A DNA stretch of 45,888 bases from Ciborinia camelliae. Taxonomy: Eukaryota; Ascomycota; Leotiomycetes; Helotiales; Sclerotiniaceae. The stretch covers positions 146,518 to 192,405 of the forward strand of contig JANPYM010000020.1 in the NCBI GenBank assembly GCA_025890175.1, given 5' to 3'. Positions 22,500-34,060 of this stretch are shown here, one piece after another. The position numbers and the translations under genes were made by a program. The first letter of the stretch is position 1. Each line of letters begins with the position of its first letter. The notes beneath the pieces are model-generated. The model had not been told where the DNA came from. It made no database searches and saw only the letters and a program-made list of their open reading frames with translations.

Positions 22500-24485
22500 A
22501 AGTCAGCAAACGAGGGACTTAACCTCAGCTGGAATAAGATTCATGTTCGAGTTCCTGATTTCTGAAGCTTTTGAGATCATGACATGACATTGTAGTGATT
22601 GTCATGGTGGTTATGGCTAGAGAAATCTTGCAGCGCCACGGTTACACATGGATCAAATTCTTCGCAACATTTTCAAGGCTCAACACACGTGAGATCTGAG
22701 ATTGCAACGAAGTTTAACATTCCAAGGTTAACCTCCTTCTGATATCAAATGGATCATCGTATCACCTTGATCATTTGTCATGAACCAAGCGAAGAATGTT
22801 GACCGATCAGGTGATCCGGCTTAGGCTCCCGGCTATCCAATGTCCGCAAAAGTCGGTGACGGTAGCTGGAGACAATTACAGCTGGCTCGGGATGGCTAAA
22901 TGAAACCTAACGTGGTAAACTCGACGAATAACCGGCCGCTGCGGGCACTCAGTTGAAGTTCCCTTCTCTCACGTGTCGAGGAGATCGACGATCTATATCA
23001 CACGTGAACTCGTGTTTCTAATCCCGCACTACATCTACGCGTCGCCTGGTTTCACAACATCAATTTTGTATTACACACCTATAGCGATCCTTCTTTGTTA
23101 ATATCAAACGACACGCCAGTTATCAAAGAAACACGATATATGACAAGCATATTGCCGTTGACCCAAATAAAATCATACTCGATTAAGATTTCGCTGCTTG
23201 AAGTGACAAATCTTCCTGCAAGAGGATCTGGAAAACCACACCTCAAAGTACGCTCCCGTCAATATCTCCGGAGTAAAAGCTCCTTATGCGAGAAGTTCTG
23301 GAAACTAACCCCTTAAAGTTGATCTGGTCATTGTAAAACCACGAATTTCCATTATTGTACAACACAATCATTGTCAATCAAGTTTTTTCTTCTTCCATCA
23401 GCAAATCCCTTCTGCTGGAACCCGTGAATGAGTCAACTCTCTCAAACTCGGTGTGGAAAGCTTTAGGGCTATGTATGCAAATTGCCGCGGCATTTAGTTG
23501 TCTAGATTGGCTTATAGAACTTTGGCTGCGTTAACTGAACTTGATTCGGTAAGAATTCGTGGAGAAGGCTGTATCTCAAACTCGGCGGGTCGGCATGGGG
23601 AGCTTTACTATCCACATGCGATATGATCTGGATTGGCTATTCTATACCTCGATGATATTCGGACCGTTCCACGGATACCCGCGCATACGAGTACTCACTC
23701 GGACTGTTGCAAGTATGCATGCGCCTTCCCAAACAAGCGTCTATGGTTTACCAAAGTTTCTTGTCGAATGGAAGTCTCCAAACGTGTTTAGCCTTGCTTT
23801 TTTCATCTACTACTTTTGTATAGCATGCTTTTCTTTTGGTAGACCGGGTTATTAATCGGCGTTAAGCAATGTTGTGTTCTATAAAGTGAGCCATTTTTGC
23901 CTCATTTCTTTCCCTGATTGGATCGGAGACTTATTTATGAACTTAATCAACATATCTATCTACATCTAAACCCTAGCAGGGCTTTCAACTTTACTACCAC
24001 ACCTTTTTTAAACCAATCTAAGAGACCATCTTTCGTTTTCTTTTTGGATTGATGCGTAATAGCATTATGGAAGGCAAATCATACCTGTGGTGCAAATAAT
24101 CGAATCGGAAGGCCGGCCCTCAAAGATAAGTAGGAAAGTTCTGCCATGATTCAGATCCCACACTTTTTCTTCATCCATCAGCATTTCTTGTCACTCTTTG
24201 AACATCTTGACTACTCTTCCTTGAGTCACTGACATATTTTCATGCTGTAACCTTCTTTCTTTTATGATATCGTTCAATCATCCATCATCTCATGGGCCTG
24301 CTGGTAAGGCTACCTTATGATGTTGATATCGCACATAACTCATCCTCTCCAATTTTATTTTTTCTATCGATGATCAATTTACTCCTTATGATGGAAGGTC
24401 TTACGATTTAAGGTCTTCTTCGCCAATTAGTTTCATTTTGATCCTCTTTCTCCTTGTGGGAGAGTTGAACATTCGGAAGTAATCA
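22500..24485. other. Gene-poor stretch
   Basis: Nearly 2 kb without a supportable gene. Scattered CACGTG motifs occur (for example 22687 and 23002). Open frames at 23095-23316 and 23559-23855 have no recognisable domain and no good splice context. Confidence 0.5.
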
Positions 24486-24843
24486 ATGTCTCAAAAACCG
24501 ACATTATGCTATACTGAGTGTAAGTCATTTCAATCAAATTTGATTATGCAGCTACTGATTGTTTGCTGTACCAGTACCAGTTCATCATCCAATCACCAAG
24601 AGACTCGTCTCTCTCAATAGTAGCTCCGATAGCTCAATATATTCCTAGATCGACAACAAATGATGGGATTATATTGTGTGCGTTGGGTTTCACATCGGCG
24701 TTTATATTTTTCGAGGTTTCATATCCTGGTATGGGCCATAATACTGAACAAAGTAAGTCATCTTTCCCACGTTTGCACCCACGTTTGCATCATACTGACG
24801 AGATGTAGTTATCAAATTGACAGCTGGACCTGTCATTTTTTGA
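24486..24843 (+). CDS. Doubtful small protein (89 aa) with one hydrophobic segment
   Basis: A three-exon model (24486-24519, 24552-24752, 24809-24843) gives 89 residues starting MSQKPTLCYTE. It has one apolar stretch (GIILCALGFTSAFIFFEV) and ends LTAGPVIF. Intron 2 (56 nt) is convincing: GTAAGT donor, TACTGAC branch point and TAG acceptor. Intron 1 would be only 32 nt, shorter than fungal introns normally are, so the 5' part may be wrong or the gene decayed. No family recognised. Confidence 0.22.
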
Positions 24844-26604
24844 CGTCTTACATCATCGTCCTCGTTGGACTTTGCGAAGATGGGTATATCACTTGGCCAT
24901 TGCATTTTCGAATCTTTGGATTTACAACAATCCGCCGGAGTTCATGCATCATACAATCATGTTGTCTTGAGCATGTATTATGAGACTCCATTCCCGTTCC
25001 CAGAAGCATTATTATCCATCGATGCAAGTATTGGTTGATGTGCTTGACGGTTGGGGATCTCTTGACTAAGCCCGGTCTTGCTTAATAGAGTTATTAAGCT
25101 TGACAAGTACCTATTTACAGGGTTGACCTCCCGATTTAGAGAAGGTTCTGGGGATATAGTCACGAAAGGAGTTGCTGTTGAATTGCCATCGCTTCCGGAA
25201 TTGGATCGCTAGTGGATGGTTTAGTCTGAGGGTCAGATGCATCGGGGCCCGCGTCTACGCAGCATATAAGAAGTACGAGTTGAACCCTAATGACGAAAGG
25301 CTTGTGGTGAGTACTCTTTTCATTTCGCCATCGTACTTCTCTACCCCTATTTCATCCTCGCCTGAGCCCATACTAACCTTCCTTTGTCTTGAGATATTAT
25401 AGCAACTCAGAAAGAAGTTTATGTTCTTCTAATTGTCAATCAATATTTCACCACCATTGCCAAGATTGTCAGCTAGATTCAGGCAGGGAAAGACATTTGA
25501 AGAGGGGAGTCGACATGGCCCGTATAGGGCAGGCGAACCTTACGAAGTATAGCACCCTTCTTTCGCAATGTATCAACTAATCCGATACCAATTGGATTAT
25601 GAACATTTCTCAGGGAAGCTCCAGTCCGGGCTCGGCCGCTAGCTTAATGAAGTTAATACGAAGCCTATCGATATTACAATTCATCATGCTGAACACCCTC
25701 ACATATTTTGTTCTTATCCTCATTCTTCTTATCCTTATTCTTATCGCTATACTTTTATCTCCAAACTTTATAAAGCCAGATATAATCAGAATAGCAACAC
25801 GCTCGGGCGTGATGAATATTGCGAGGAACATAACATCATGGCACAAACAAGCGGTTTTATAAACTTCGTCTTGATTTATCTTGTCATTATTATCCTGCGA
25901 CAACATCCAAAACTCGAAGAAATAATCAGGGAAAATACGGAATTTGGATACTATGCAATTGTTGTATAATAAAATGGATTTTGAGGGTATTTATTGTTAG
26001 AAACTGTTTGTGATGGGGTATACCGTATGCACATTTTTGATGAGGTATTTACGAATTATTTGTTGCGGTTACGGATGCGATTAGATTGAATTGTGTTATA
26101 GCTTAGGGAAATGTATAATAGAGGACGATCTTTGCTTTCATTATTGACATCGTTAGTTTCTGATCTAACCGAGGATACCCTATCGACTGGAGTTGCAATT
26201 TTTTTCGAAAAGAAAGATTCAAATTATTGGAAGATGGATGAAGGAAGTTCAATTAGATGACTATAGTCTTCTCTTATTTATACTGATTTGTTCGGGTTTG
26301 CAATTAACGCAACTGCAGCCATCAAAGCTATTATCTAGTAAAGGCTGGTTGGATGAAAATGAAGATATATATTATCGTTGTAGATAACTATCGATCATAC
26401 AGTTAGATTCCTTTTCTTTACTTGTGCGAGTAGAAAAGGATGAATAAATAGAAAAATGAAAAAAAAATGAAATTGACTTTAAGATTTTTTATATATGCAA
26501 GTAATGACTCGTGACTTATGATTATATAGTAATTGTTTTCTTCATCTGATATACTTTACTACATTATCTCGCTACTATTTAGACTTTAATATCCAATATG
26601 ATAT
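24844..26604. other. Gene-poor stretch with unassigned open frames
   Basis: Several frames of 60-98 codons occur, including a piece reading ARVYAAYKKYELNPNDERL (about 25230-25300) and a strongly hydrophobic, Ile/Leu-rich frame at 25599-25862. I could not join them into a gene with consistent splice sites. They may be exons of a decayed gene or chance. No RNA or transposon signature found. Confidence 0.4.
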
Positions 26605-27965
26605 CTAAAAAGGAGTCTTCTCAAACTCCCTCTCTGCCTCAATATAAGCATCATACCCATACAACCATTTCTGCGCGCCTCCAAAATCCTGCCAGCGACT
26701 CGGGAATCCACCGTCCTCCATTGGTCCCGCCTCAAGAATTTCATCCCTCCTAAGCTGTTCGTCACCATCCCGCATATGAAAGCTTTCCCTTTGACCCCAC
26801 GTCTCCCTTGCAATAGCTTCACCTCTCCCCTTTCTCAATTTCTCATAGACTTTGGCCGCTTGATGCAGTTGTGTACGTTGACTCGCGACGTTGATTTTGC
26901 CGAGGAGATATCCGATGACGGCGCCATCTTCTAGACTGGAATTTGCGCCTTGGGCCAGATAGGGGAGCATGGGATGACAAGCATCACCGGCCATCCACAC
27001 GTTTCCCTGGTCGCTGGTCCAGCGCGAGAGCGCCGCGAGATGCATCAATCGCCATTTGGCGACATCTTTGACCTGGGCGAGGAAAGCTCGAAGGAGGGGA
27101 TCCCAGCCCTCAAACAGGGCTTTCATTTCCTCGAGGTCGCCGATGGAACGCGAAAGTCCGGGCGGGAGATTGTCCGGACAGAGGAGCCCGATGTTGAAGA
27201 GCTCGCCGCCACGTATCGTATAGGATACCGCATGCGTATCGGGACCGGCCCAGAAATTAATCGAGGGGGAATCGATAAACGCGTGGAGTTTTTCCGCGTC
27301 CGGACCACGGATGCTGGATTTCTCAATCACGATTCGATAGGCGAGATCGCCGGTTGGTTTGGGCGGACATGCATGGCCTAGAAATTGTGACCTCGTCGCC
27401 GAATATATTCCATCGGTACAGAGTATCACATCTCCTTCGACCGTCTTTCCTCCCTCGAGTGTTAGAATTGTTTTTTCAAAATCGACATTCGTGACTCGTG
27501 ATGACAAACGAATGGTGACGCCTATCTCGTCACATTTGGCGCACAGTGCGCGTTGGAGATCTACTCGATGCATTCCCCAAAAAGGAGCTCCATATCTCTC
27601 ATTAATCTTCTCTTGAAAATCGGGAGAAGATGTTAAACATTTCGTGCCATCGTACCTCCAGACCGAGAGGGTTTTCGGAAAGGTAGCTTTTGGTACGAGA
27701 TCATTGTAGATTCCCCATTTCTTGAAGAGGCGCGATGCATTCGGTGTGATTTGTAGTCCGGCCTTTAATATTGGTTAGTCTAGCTCGTCTTCTGAGAATG
27801 ATATCTATCCCTTGGTTTAGGATCTTCATCTCTTACCCCCACTTCCCCCAATTCCGATACAGCCTCTAGAATCGTCACTTCGTGCGATGGATTCGCTAAT
27901 TTGGTAGATAGTGCTGCAGCGAGACCTGCCAATCCGGCTCCAACCACTAAAACACGGAGAGGCAT
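26605..27965 (-). CDS. FAD-dependent monooxygenase, salicylate hydroxylase-like
   Basis: Exons 27965-27837 and 27762-26605, with a 74-nt intron (GTAAGA donor, GACTAAC branch point, AAAG acceptor), give 428 residues. The protein starts with the Rossmann dinucleotide fingerprint VVGAGLAGLAAA; the splice rebuilds the family's GEVGAGLQITPNASRL. Later motifs are DGIYSATR (the DG motif about residue 155) and GDACHPMLPYLAQGANSSLEDG (about 295-315), the second FAD-binding site. This matches group A flavoprotein hydroxylases that use NAD(P)H and oxygen to hydroxylate aromatics such as salicylate (giving catechol) or related substrates. Length is usual. No substrate can be fixed from sequence. It lies 9 kb beyond the PKS with unrelated sequence between, so a shared pathway is not supported. 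Confidence 0.9.
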
Positions 27966-28493
27966 TTTTTTCTCCCCAAACTCTGTTCTACTTGACCTTG
28001 GGAATTTTTAACGTTTCAATATAATATGAAGGAACTTATCAATCATATGTAGTACCTAAATATTCATAAATCCCATCCCAGTCCACACCTATAGTTAAGT
28101 GGACGAAAGTGGACGCCCTCGAAATGGCGGGGTAACATGAACACCAGCTAAATGTGGGGACGCGGGGACATTTCCCATCAATTAATCCACTTCCAGGGCC
28201 TATCTAATACCTACCTACCTATGTAGTTCATGTGATAGAATCTCGGAATCTGTAGTCGGCAATCAATGGCAACACAGAAAAGGGGGGCCAATGGGTGATG
28301 GGAGGATTTCGACTTTCGGTTATATGTAATGCGCTATTATTCATCGATAAATACCTGGAATCATCATGAAAGATGAATGTCCATTTACACCATCTTCGGA
28401 ACTCCCAACGCCAGAGCTATGCAATAAATTTTCAGTTCCATCATCCCTCCCTCCGTATATTGCGTACCATATCGTATCGTTCCCTTCCTGCCT
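27966..28493. other. Intergenic region between FAD monooxygenase and Rpc4
   Basis: Upstream of the FAD monooxygenase, downstream of the Rpc4 gene. It includes a short CCTACCTACCTATG repeat near 28210. Nothing else seen. Confidence 0.5.
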
Positions 28494-30462
28494 CTAGAAA
28501 ATCTTCTCCCAATCAGGAGTAACAATAAACTTCCCCATCACCTTCCCCAATCCAGTGGCGACACCTTCTGGTGCCTCACCCTTTGGATCTTCCGCAAGAA
28601 CAATTTGACTCAAGAAAGCGGCTGGTACACCACGTCCTACTGCCATACTTGTACCACCCCAATCTAATTCGACCTTACCACTCTTCCTCACGACCAATTT
28701 TCCAATGTATCCTTGTTCGCTAATTAATGACTCGTTTTCTTGGGTGGGGTTGGGTTCGGTCTTGATGATGACTTCTTCGGATTCCTTCTTAATTTTATCT
28801 TTGTCTTCGGTAAGATCGATTTTCTCGGTGGATTGTGTCACGACGACATCTTCCGGATTCTCCAATTGAGGGTTGAATAGTCGAGGTAGAACAGGTGGGA
28901 ATTGGAATAAATATATTCGACCATCCGCATGATTGGCTTCTGGTTGAGATTCATCTTGTTCTTTTTCTCCATCCATTCCAACATCTCCGTCAGCATCGAC
29001 CGCCTTTCCTTTGCCTTTGTCCTTTGATGTTTTATTCGCATTTCCTCTCAATAGATGAAGTTCTTCAGCAAGTATGTCAACATCCTCAAGATAACGTTCG
29101 TATTCGAATTTGTCCTCTTCCGTTTGTATAACTGGAGCCTTATCCTTCTTTCTGCTGGGCCGTTTTACCTTGGATTGTTGTGGAGAAATTGGCTCCTTTT
29201 TAAGACGCTTCTTCTCATCAGGGGAGGATGGCACTTTGAACTCGGGGAATTTTGACATGGTTGGAGATTCGAGTCCAGGTTCACCTTTTGCCCTCGGCTT
29301 GTCCGAAAGATCGGCGGGTGTCGTTGCATCAGTGGTCATCTCGACATCTTCTCCGGCTCCACTTCCCTCTCCTCCGTCGGCTCCCTTCTTAGTTGCGTCT
29401 ACAGCATCTATATCGGTAACCATCATGTTGGAGCGTTCCTTATGTTCTTCACGTTTGATGCGAATCGGTGCCAGGGATCGAGATTTTAAGCCACCTTTTC
29501 CTCCTCTGCCAGAGCCAGCCATGTCGTCATCATCATCATCGTCAACCAAATTGATCATTTCGATATTGACTTTCCTTGCTTGTCCATCGCCTTCATCGGG
29601 ATATTCAGGATCGAACGTGGCCGAATTTTCTGCAGAGAGCACATTTACCCCTCCAAATCCTGATCCAGAACCGCCTCCACTACCTCCTCCCCCACCACCT
29701 CCTCCTCCTCCAAATCCTCCACTTCCACCCCCTCCTCCACCACCTCTTGCCGTTGCAATAGCAAATCCACCCATGCCTCCCTTTCTTTCTGTAAATACAT
29801 ATTAGCAGAGTTGACAAATTATCGGCGATTGACTTACCCATTGCTGCTGGCGCAACACTGAAAATACCAGTCGCACTCGAAACTGGAGCTCCTCGTCCTG
29901 CCCCACGATTTTGACCCATCGCATCACCTCTTCCTCTTCCAGCCTGCCCTCGTCCTCTTTGAGATCTACGTGCTTCTCTTTCCGCTTGTGCCTGATTCGC
30001 CGCTTTTCGATCTCTCTCCTCCTGTTCTAATCTATCTCTGTCTGCTTGATCTCTTCTAATATTCTTAGGTTTAAACCTAGCTCTTCCAGTAGCTTCTCCT
30101 CGGGCCCTTGTAATTGCCCCACCACGTCCCCTTGCGATCGCATTTTCCGTTCTTGGTGGAGGTTGCGCGGAGGCAGTCGCGGGTATTTGCGCTGGGATTT
30201 CAGTAGGTACTGCGGCGGGTAAGGTGTTTGGATAGAATGCATCATCATTGGGTTCGTCTTTTGGAATAATGGTACCAGCGGATTGTGTCATTGTCGCAAC
30301 TGGGGCAGGAGATTGGCTAGATTGTGCCGATTGGTCAAGAATACCTCGAAGTTCTGGAGTTTCAATAGCTTCAATCGCAATTCCTCTTCCTCTTCCTCGT
30401 CCTCTACCAGTACCTCGAGGTCTACCCCGCGAGGTAGTTCCTCTCTCTGCTTTTGGTGGCAT
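28494..30462 (-). CDS. RPC53: RNA polymerase III subunit Rpc4 (RPC53 homologue)
   Basis: Exons 30462-29838 and 29788-28494, with a 49-nt intron (GTAAGT donor, ACAG acceptor), give 639 residues. The C-terminal about 200 residues carry the RNA_pol_Rpc4 signature: an IYLFQFPPVLP segment, a short acidic linker, then IGKLVVRKSGKVELDWGG and an ending on FIVTPDWEKIF. Rpc4 pairs with Rpc37 in the TFIIF-like subcomplex of Pol III, acting in initiation and termination on tRNA and 5S genes. The N-terminal half is low-complexity: Arg-Gly (RGRG) runs, an Arg-rich charged helix, a poly-Gly stretch of about 40 residues just after the intron, and acidic and Lys-rich patches. The opposite strand is open for long stretches because of this composition and is not a gene. 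Intact. Confidence 0.92.
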
Positions 30463-31644
30463 CTTTTATCGCTCTAATTATTTCAATTGAGAAGTATTTG
30501 AAATGTCGTTATCAGCGCATTAGATGTAGTATATGTGTGTAAATGTAAATTATCTCAAGATGAGGAAGTAAATGTGGAGAATATAAGATCAAAATTTAAT
30601 AATTTGCGATATCCAGTTTGCGATTCAAAGGTTCAAATAGTGGTGGGGTCATTTTGCGTGCACGGACGAACCACTACTGTCACTAATCAAGCTTAGTCAG
30701 GAAAAACCTGTTACCAATCTCATCTTCATCTCATCTCTCACTCTCAAACTTCTCTTCTCTTCTCTTCCAATAATCTTGGGATAACCTCATCTCATCTTAC
30801 GGTAGTATGGTGGTATGGTGGCTCATTGTATCATCACCCATCATTTACATGATTCTTCTTGGAGAGCAGGGGAATATTTGAGATGTAACGCAACTCGTAG
30901 GTTACGTTACGAACTTTCTCTCCAAATTCTACAATCTACAAAATCCAGAGGCCAAGTTTGGTCTGATTGTTTGAATGGTAGTAACTCCGTAAGTAGAACT
31001 TATTAGGAATACCAGTACCAGTCTTCTGAAAAGTCCTCTTTGATAGAGGTGGCGGAGTTCATGCCTTGCCATAGGTTTACGAGGGAAAGAGAACATTCCT
31101 TGATAAAATTTAACGCCATAGGCTTGATGATGAGTATTATCGCTGTTCTAAAGACTAAAGTGCATGTTTATGCCATTGGATAGGAGTGGAAGACTTTCTC
31201 GAATGGCAAGTTGTCCATCGCAAGCCCAGCCATGTATCACTTCTGCATTGCTGAAAGTTTTTAAATTTCTCTGTAATCGAGATCTCATCTTAAAATTACA
31301 TGGAGTCCGGGGATTTAGCTAAATCGCCGCCTTTCGGTATCTCTTGCCTAAAACTATATGGGTATTTTCCCTGTGTGCCAATGTTGTTAGTCACTTTAGA
31401 ATGGAAATATGTAACTTATCATGTGTTGAGGAAATTTGTTTCAAAATTACATTCCTCGAGGTTCAAAATGGAATGTCATTCTTCAACTTAGCCCACTACC
31501 TACGCCAGGATTTTTAAACGGGCCTCTTCTTTTTTCTCGATTTTCAATTTTTCTCAATTATAAGTAAGCTCTTTTTCGTCTCGTTCGCAAGTTGTTATCT
31601 TCATTAATCCTGACTTCTAGATATATTGCAATCATTCTTTCAAT
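30463..31644. other. Intergenic region between Rpc4 and the secreted protein
   Basis: Holds the presumed Rpc4 promoter and 5' UTR, a CTCATCT-rich pyrimidine stretch around 30715-30800, and the 5' flank of the 31645 gene. Small frames only, none recognisable. Confidence 0.5.
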
Positions 31645-32490
31645 ATGAAAGCGTCTACTATTATCCAAGCCTTGGTGGCTTTGGCCTTTCAAACACAACT
31701 TTCCGCGACAGCTCAAGTACCTTCACACACTATCATGGGTGCGTGTTCTACGGTGGAACCACGATTCCAATTACGTTGTTATCGAGAGAGTTGCCATGAA
31801 CCATCTGGCCCTCCTGGATCCACATGTGAATCTTACCCACCAGATAATCAGCTAGCATGCTACAAATCAAAGTGCGATTCAAAGCTTTCAGCACCAACTG
31901 CGGTGGTACAACTTCAATCTCAAACACCTCCAACAATATCAAATATCGGGGTACAACTTCAAGCTCCCGATCCAACGCCAAGTATCAGGCTACTATTTAA
32001 ATCTGCCGATCCAAAACCTTCAACAACAAAAGATATTGGAGTACTACTTAACTCTGCCGATCCACAACTTTCAACAATAACAACTTTAATAACAATCACT
32101 ACCGGATTACAACTTCAATCTTCCGATCCAAACACTTCAATAACAATAACTCTCGGGGTACCACTTCAAGCTCCCGATCCACAGACTTCAACAATAACAA
32201 CTTCAACAACAGTATTTATCGAAGTACCACTTCAATCTTCCGATTCAAAGCTTTCAACAACAACAGATCCCGAGGTAGCGCTTCAATCTCCTGTGGTTGT
32301 TCCGACGGCAGGACAGAATTGTGATGGGGTTGCACCAGAACATCAATTGGACTGCTTCCAAAAGCTATGCCCTATGTATGGTCCTCTAGGGCTCCCTTGC
32401 CCCTCCTTCTTGCCTCTAGAATGGCAACTTCGATGCTATAGAAAACAATGCAACGGTACAGATACACCCGATTTAATAGATGGGATTTGA
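31645..32490 (+). CDS. Secreted repeat-rich protein with duplicated cysteine modules
   Basis: A single exon of 281 residues. An N-terminal signal peptide (about residues 1-23) is followed by two cysteine modules at the ends of the protein. Each module has two copies of a C-x10/11-C-[YF]-x3-C unit with QL-x-C: C34/C45/C50 and C61/C72/C77 near the N-terminus, C226/C237/C242 and C252/C264/C269 near the C-terminus. Between them (about 88-215) are eight copies of a V-x-L-Q-[SA]-x-D-P motif in a Thr/Ser-rich context, mostly 17 or 22 residues apart. The protein has no homologue I recognise and is a candidate cell-surface or effector-type protein. Directly after the TGA stop the frame stays open for 39 more codons to 32610. 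Confidence 0.7.
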   Translation: MKASTIIQALVALAFQTQLSATAQVPSHTIMGACSTVEPRFQLRCYRESCHEPSGPPGSTCESYPPDNQLACYKSKCDSKLSAPTAVVQLQSQTPPTISNIGVQLQAPDPTPSIRLLFKSADPKPSTTKDIGVLLNSADPQLSTITTLITITTGLQLQSSDPNTSITITLGVPLQAPDPQTSTITTSTTVFIEVPLQSSDSKLSTTTDPEVALQSPVVVPTAGQNCDGVAPEHQLDCFQKLCPMYGPLGLPCPSFLPLEWQLRCYRKQCNGTDTPDLIDGI

Positions 32491-32610
32491 GGAACCTCTA
32501 ATGGTGGTTTGGATGGTTCAAGCGCTTCGGTTAGTTCGGGTAGTTCGGATGGTGATGAAGGGTTGGATGGCTCTGAGGGAATATGCAAAGGTTCGGGAAA
32601 GTGCTACTAA
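32491..32610 (+). other. In-frame open extension after the stop of the secreted protein
   Basis: After TGA (32488-32490) the same frame continues for 39 codons, Gly/Ser/Asp-rich (GLDGSSASVSSGSSDGDEG), ending ICKGSGKCY and TAA at 32608-32610. The composition suits an extracellular linker with two more cysteines. This suggests that the stop is a recent nonsense change or is read through. It could also be chance low-complexity sequence. Confidence 0.45.
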
Positions 32611-32691
32611 ATCTCTGGTCCGATATAGCATAGCTTTTAACTTTCTACCATAAGAATTTTTAATTGTTATTTGAATCTCTGTTCGTTGGTC

Positions 32692-32713
32692 TAGTCTAGT
32701 CTAGTCTAGTCTC
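32692..32713. repeat. TAGTC microsatellite
   Basis: A short run of the pentamer TAGTC in the 3' flank of the secreted-protein gene. Confidence 0.8.
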
Positions 32714-32804
32714 GCTACAGTTTGTTATGAATGATATTAATTAGCTTCTCTTATTTGAAATCTACAACCGACACCATACCCACTATATATTCACCCTTTC
32801 CATC

Positions 32805-33565
32805 TTCAAGAGAATATCGAACAATAAGAGCTAAATTTTGAAGAGTAATGAACCATAAGAATTAAATCTACAAAAGAATATTCAACATTAGAGTTATATA
32901 TTTAAAAGAATATCGAACAATAAAAGTTATATCTTTAAGAGAATATCAAACAATAAGAGCTAAATTTTGAAGAGTAATGAACCATAAGAATTAAATCTAC
33001 AAAAGAATATTCAACATTAGAGTTATATGTTTAAAAGAATATCGAACAATAAAAGTTATATCTTTAAGAGAATATCAAACAATAAGAGCTAAATTTTGAA
33101 GATTAATGAATAATAGAAAATATATCTCTAAAAGAATATTTAATATTAGGGTTATATATTTAAAAGAATATCGAATAATAAGAGTCACATCTTTAAGAGA
33201 ATATCGAACAATGAAAGCTAAATTTTGAAGACTAGTAAACAATAAGAGTTATATCTTTAAGAGAATACTCAACATTAGAGTTGTATATTTAAAAGAATAT
33301 CGGACAATAAGAGTTATATCTTCAAGAGAATATCGAACAATAAGAGCTAAATTTTGAAGACTAATAAATTATAAGAATTAAATCTCTAAAATAATACTTA
33401 ACATTAGAGTTATATATTTAAAAGAATATTGAACATTAGATCTATATATTTAAAATAAGGTCGATTAATTAAAGTTAGATTTTAAAGAGTATCGAATGAT
33501 AATAGTTAAATCTTTAAAAGAATATTAAACATTAGATCTATATCTTCGAAATAATATCGAAGAAT
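32805..33565. repeat. Higher-order minisatellite: 129-bp units built of four 32-33-bp monomers
   Basis: The anchor AGAGAATATC starts at 32809, 32938, 33067, 33196 and 33325, a period of exactly 129 bp each time. Each unit consists of four related monomers of 33, 32, 32 and 32 bp that share a GAATAT-x-RAACA-x-TAAGAGTTA-x-ATYTTTA pattern, differing consistently by position (for example GCTAAATTTT in the first, CCATAAGAATTAAATC in the second). The array then decays and ends near 33565; about 23 monomers in all. It is AT-rich (about 75-80%) and has no coding frame. Confidence 0.9.
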
Positions 33566-33903
33566 AGTTTCTTTATTGCTAGTTAAAGATAGAGCATTCA
33601 AGCAACTACTATCTAATTCACTATCTAGCCACCTTACATTCTTCATCTACTCATTATACAATCTTGGAGTTACAAATCAATAAATGAAGCTACAACCATA
33701 TCACCATCTTTCAAATTCACTTATATATTATGACTTCATCATCGCCACACAGCCGCGTATCTTTCGATGATGATATTGTAGGTCATTATAAGACATCTTT
33801 TCCCTCGAGTAATTGATTCTAGATAGTTCTCTGTTTAGTCACCTGTTTCTAGTTCCTACTTTTTGTTTTGAAGTGATTGGCTATTTAGCCATTCCATTTT
33901 CTA
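33566..33903. other. Flank between minisatellite and dispersed repeat
   Basis: Nothing recognisable; AT-rich spacer. Confidence 0.5.
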
Positions 33904-34055
33904 TGCCTGAAACGAAGTGGAAGGGTTTCGGGGTAGAAGCAAAAACGACCTCTTCACTTTATTGCGATCGGATCACATGATTTGACACATAACCAACACG
34001 TGGTGCGGCACACAAAAACTGCATCTTAATTTTATTAGCTTCCCGTATCGCAATC
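33904..34055. repeat. Dispersed repeat, copy 2 (TGCCTGAAACGAAG family)
   Basis: Second copy of the element at 2139-2314, in the same orientation. It has the same head (TGCCTGAAACGAAGTGGAAG) and the same tail (CCGTATCGCAATC), with about 20 bp missing in the middle. It sits directly against the hairpin-cascade repeat that begins at 34061. Confidence 0.75.
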
Positions 34056-34060
34056 AGTCC

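Noticed and set aside
26605..27965. The FAD monooxygenase as part of the PKS cluster.
   Set aside because: About 9 kb of unrelated gene and gene-poor sequence, including the convergent GHKL gene, lies between them.
29110..29805. A 231-codon open frame on the plus strand with Pro/Ser-rich text.
   Set aside because: It is antisense to the Gly-rich and acidic parts of Rpc4; the minus-strand protein has clear family signatures.
32805..33565. Regular 32-bp repeats resembling a CRISPR array.
   Set aside because: Monomers are contiguous without unique spacers, diverge from each other, and the organism is eukaryotic.
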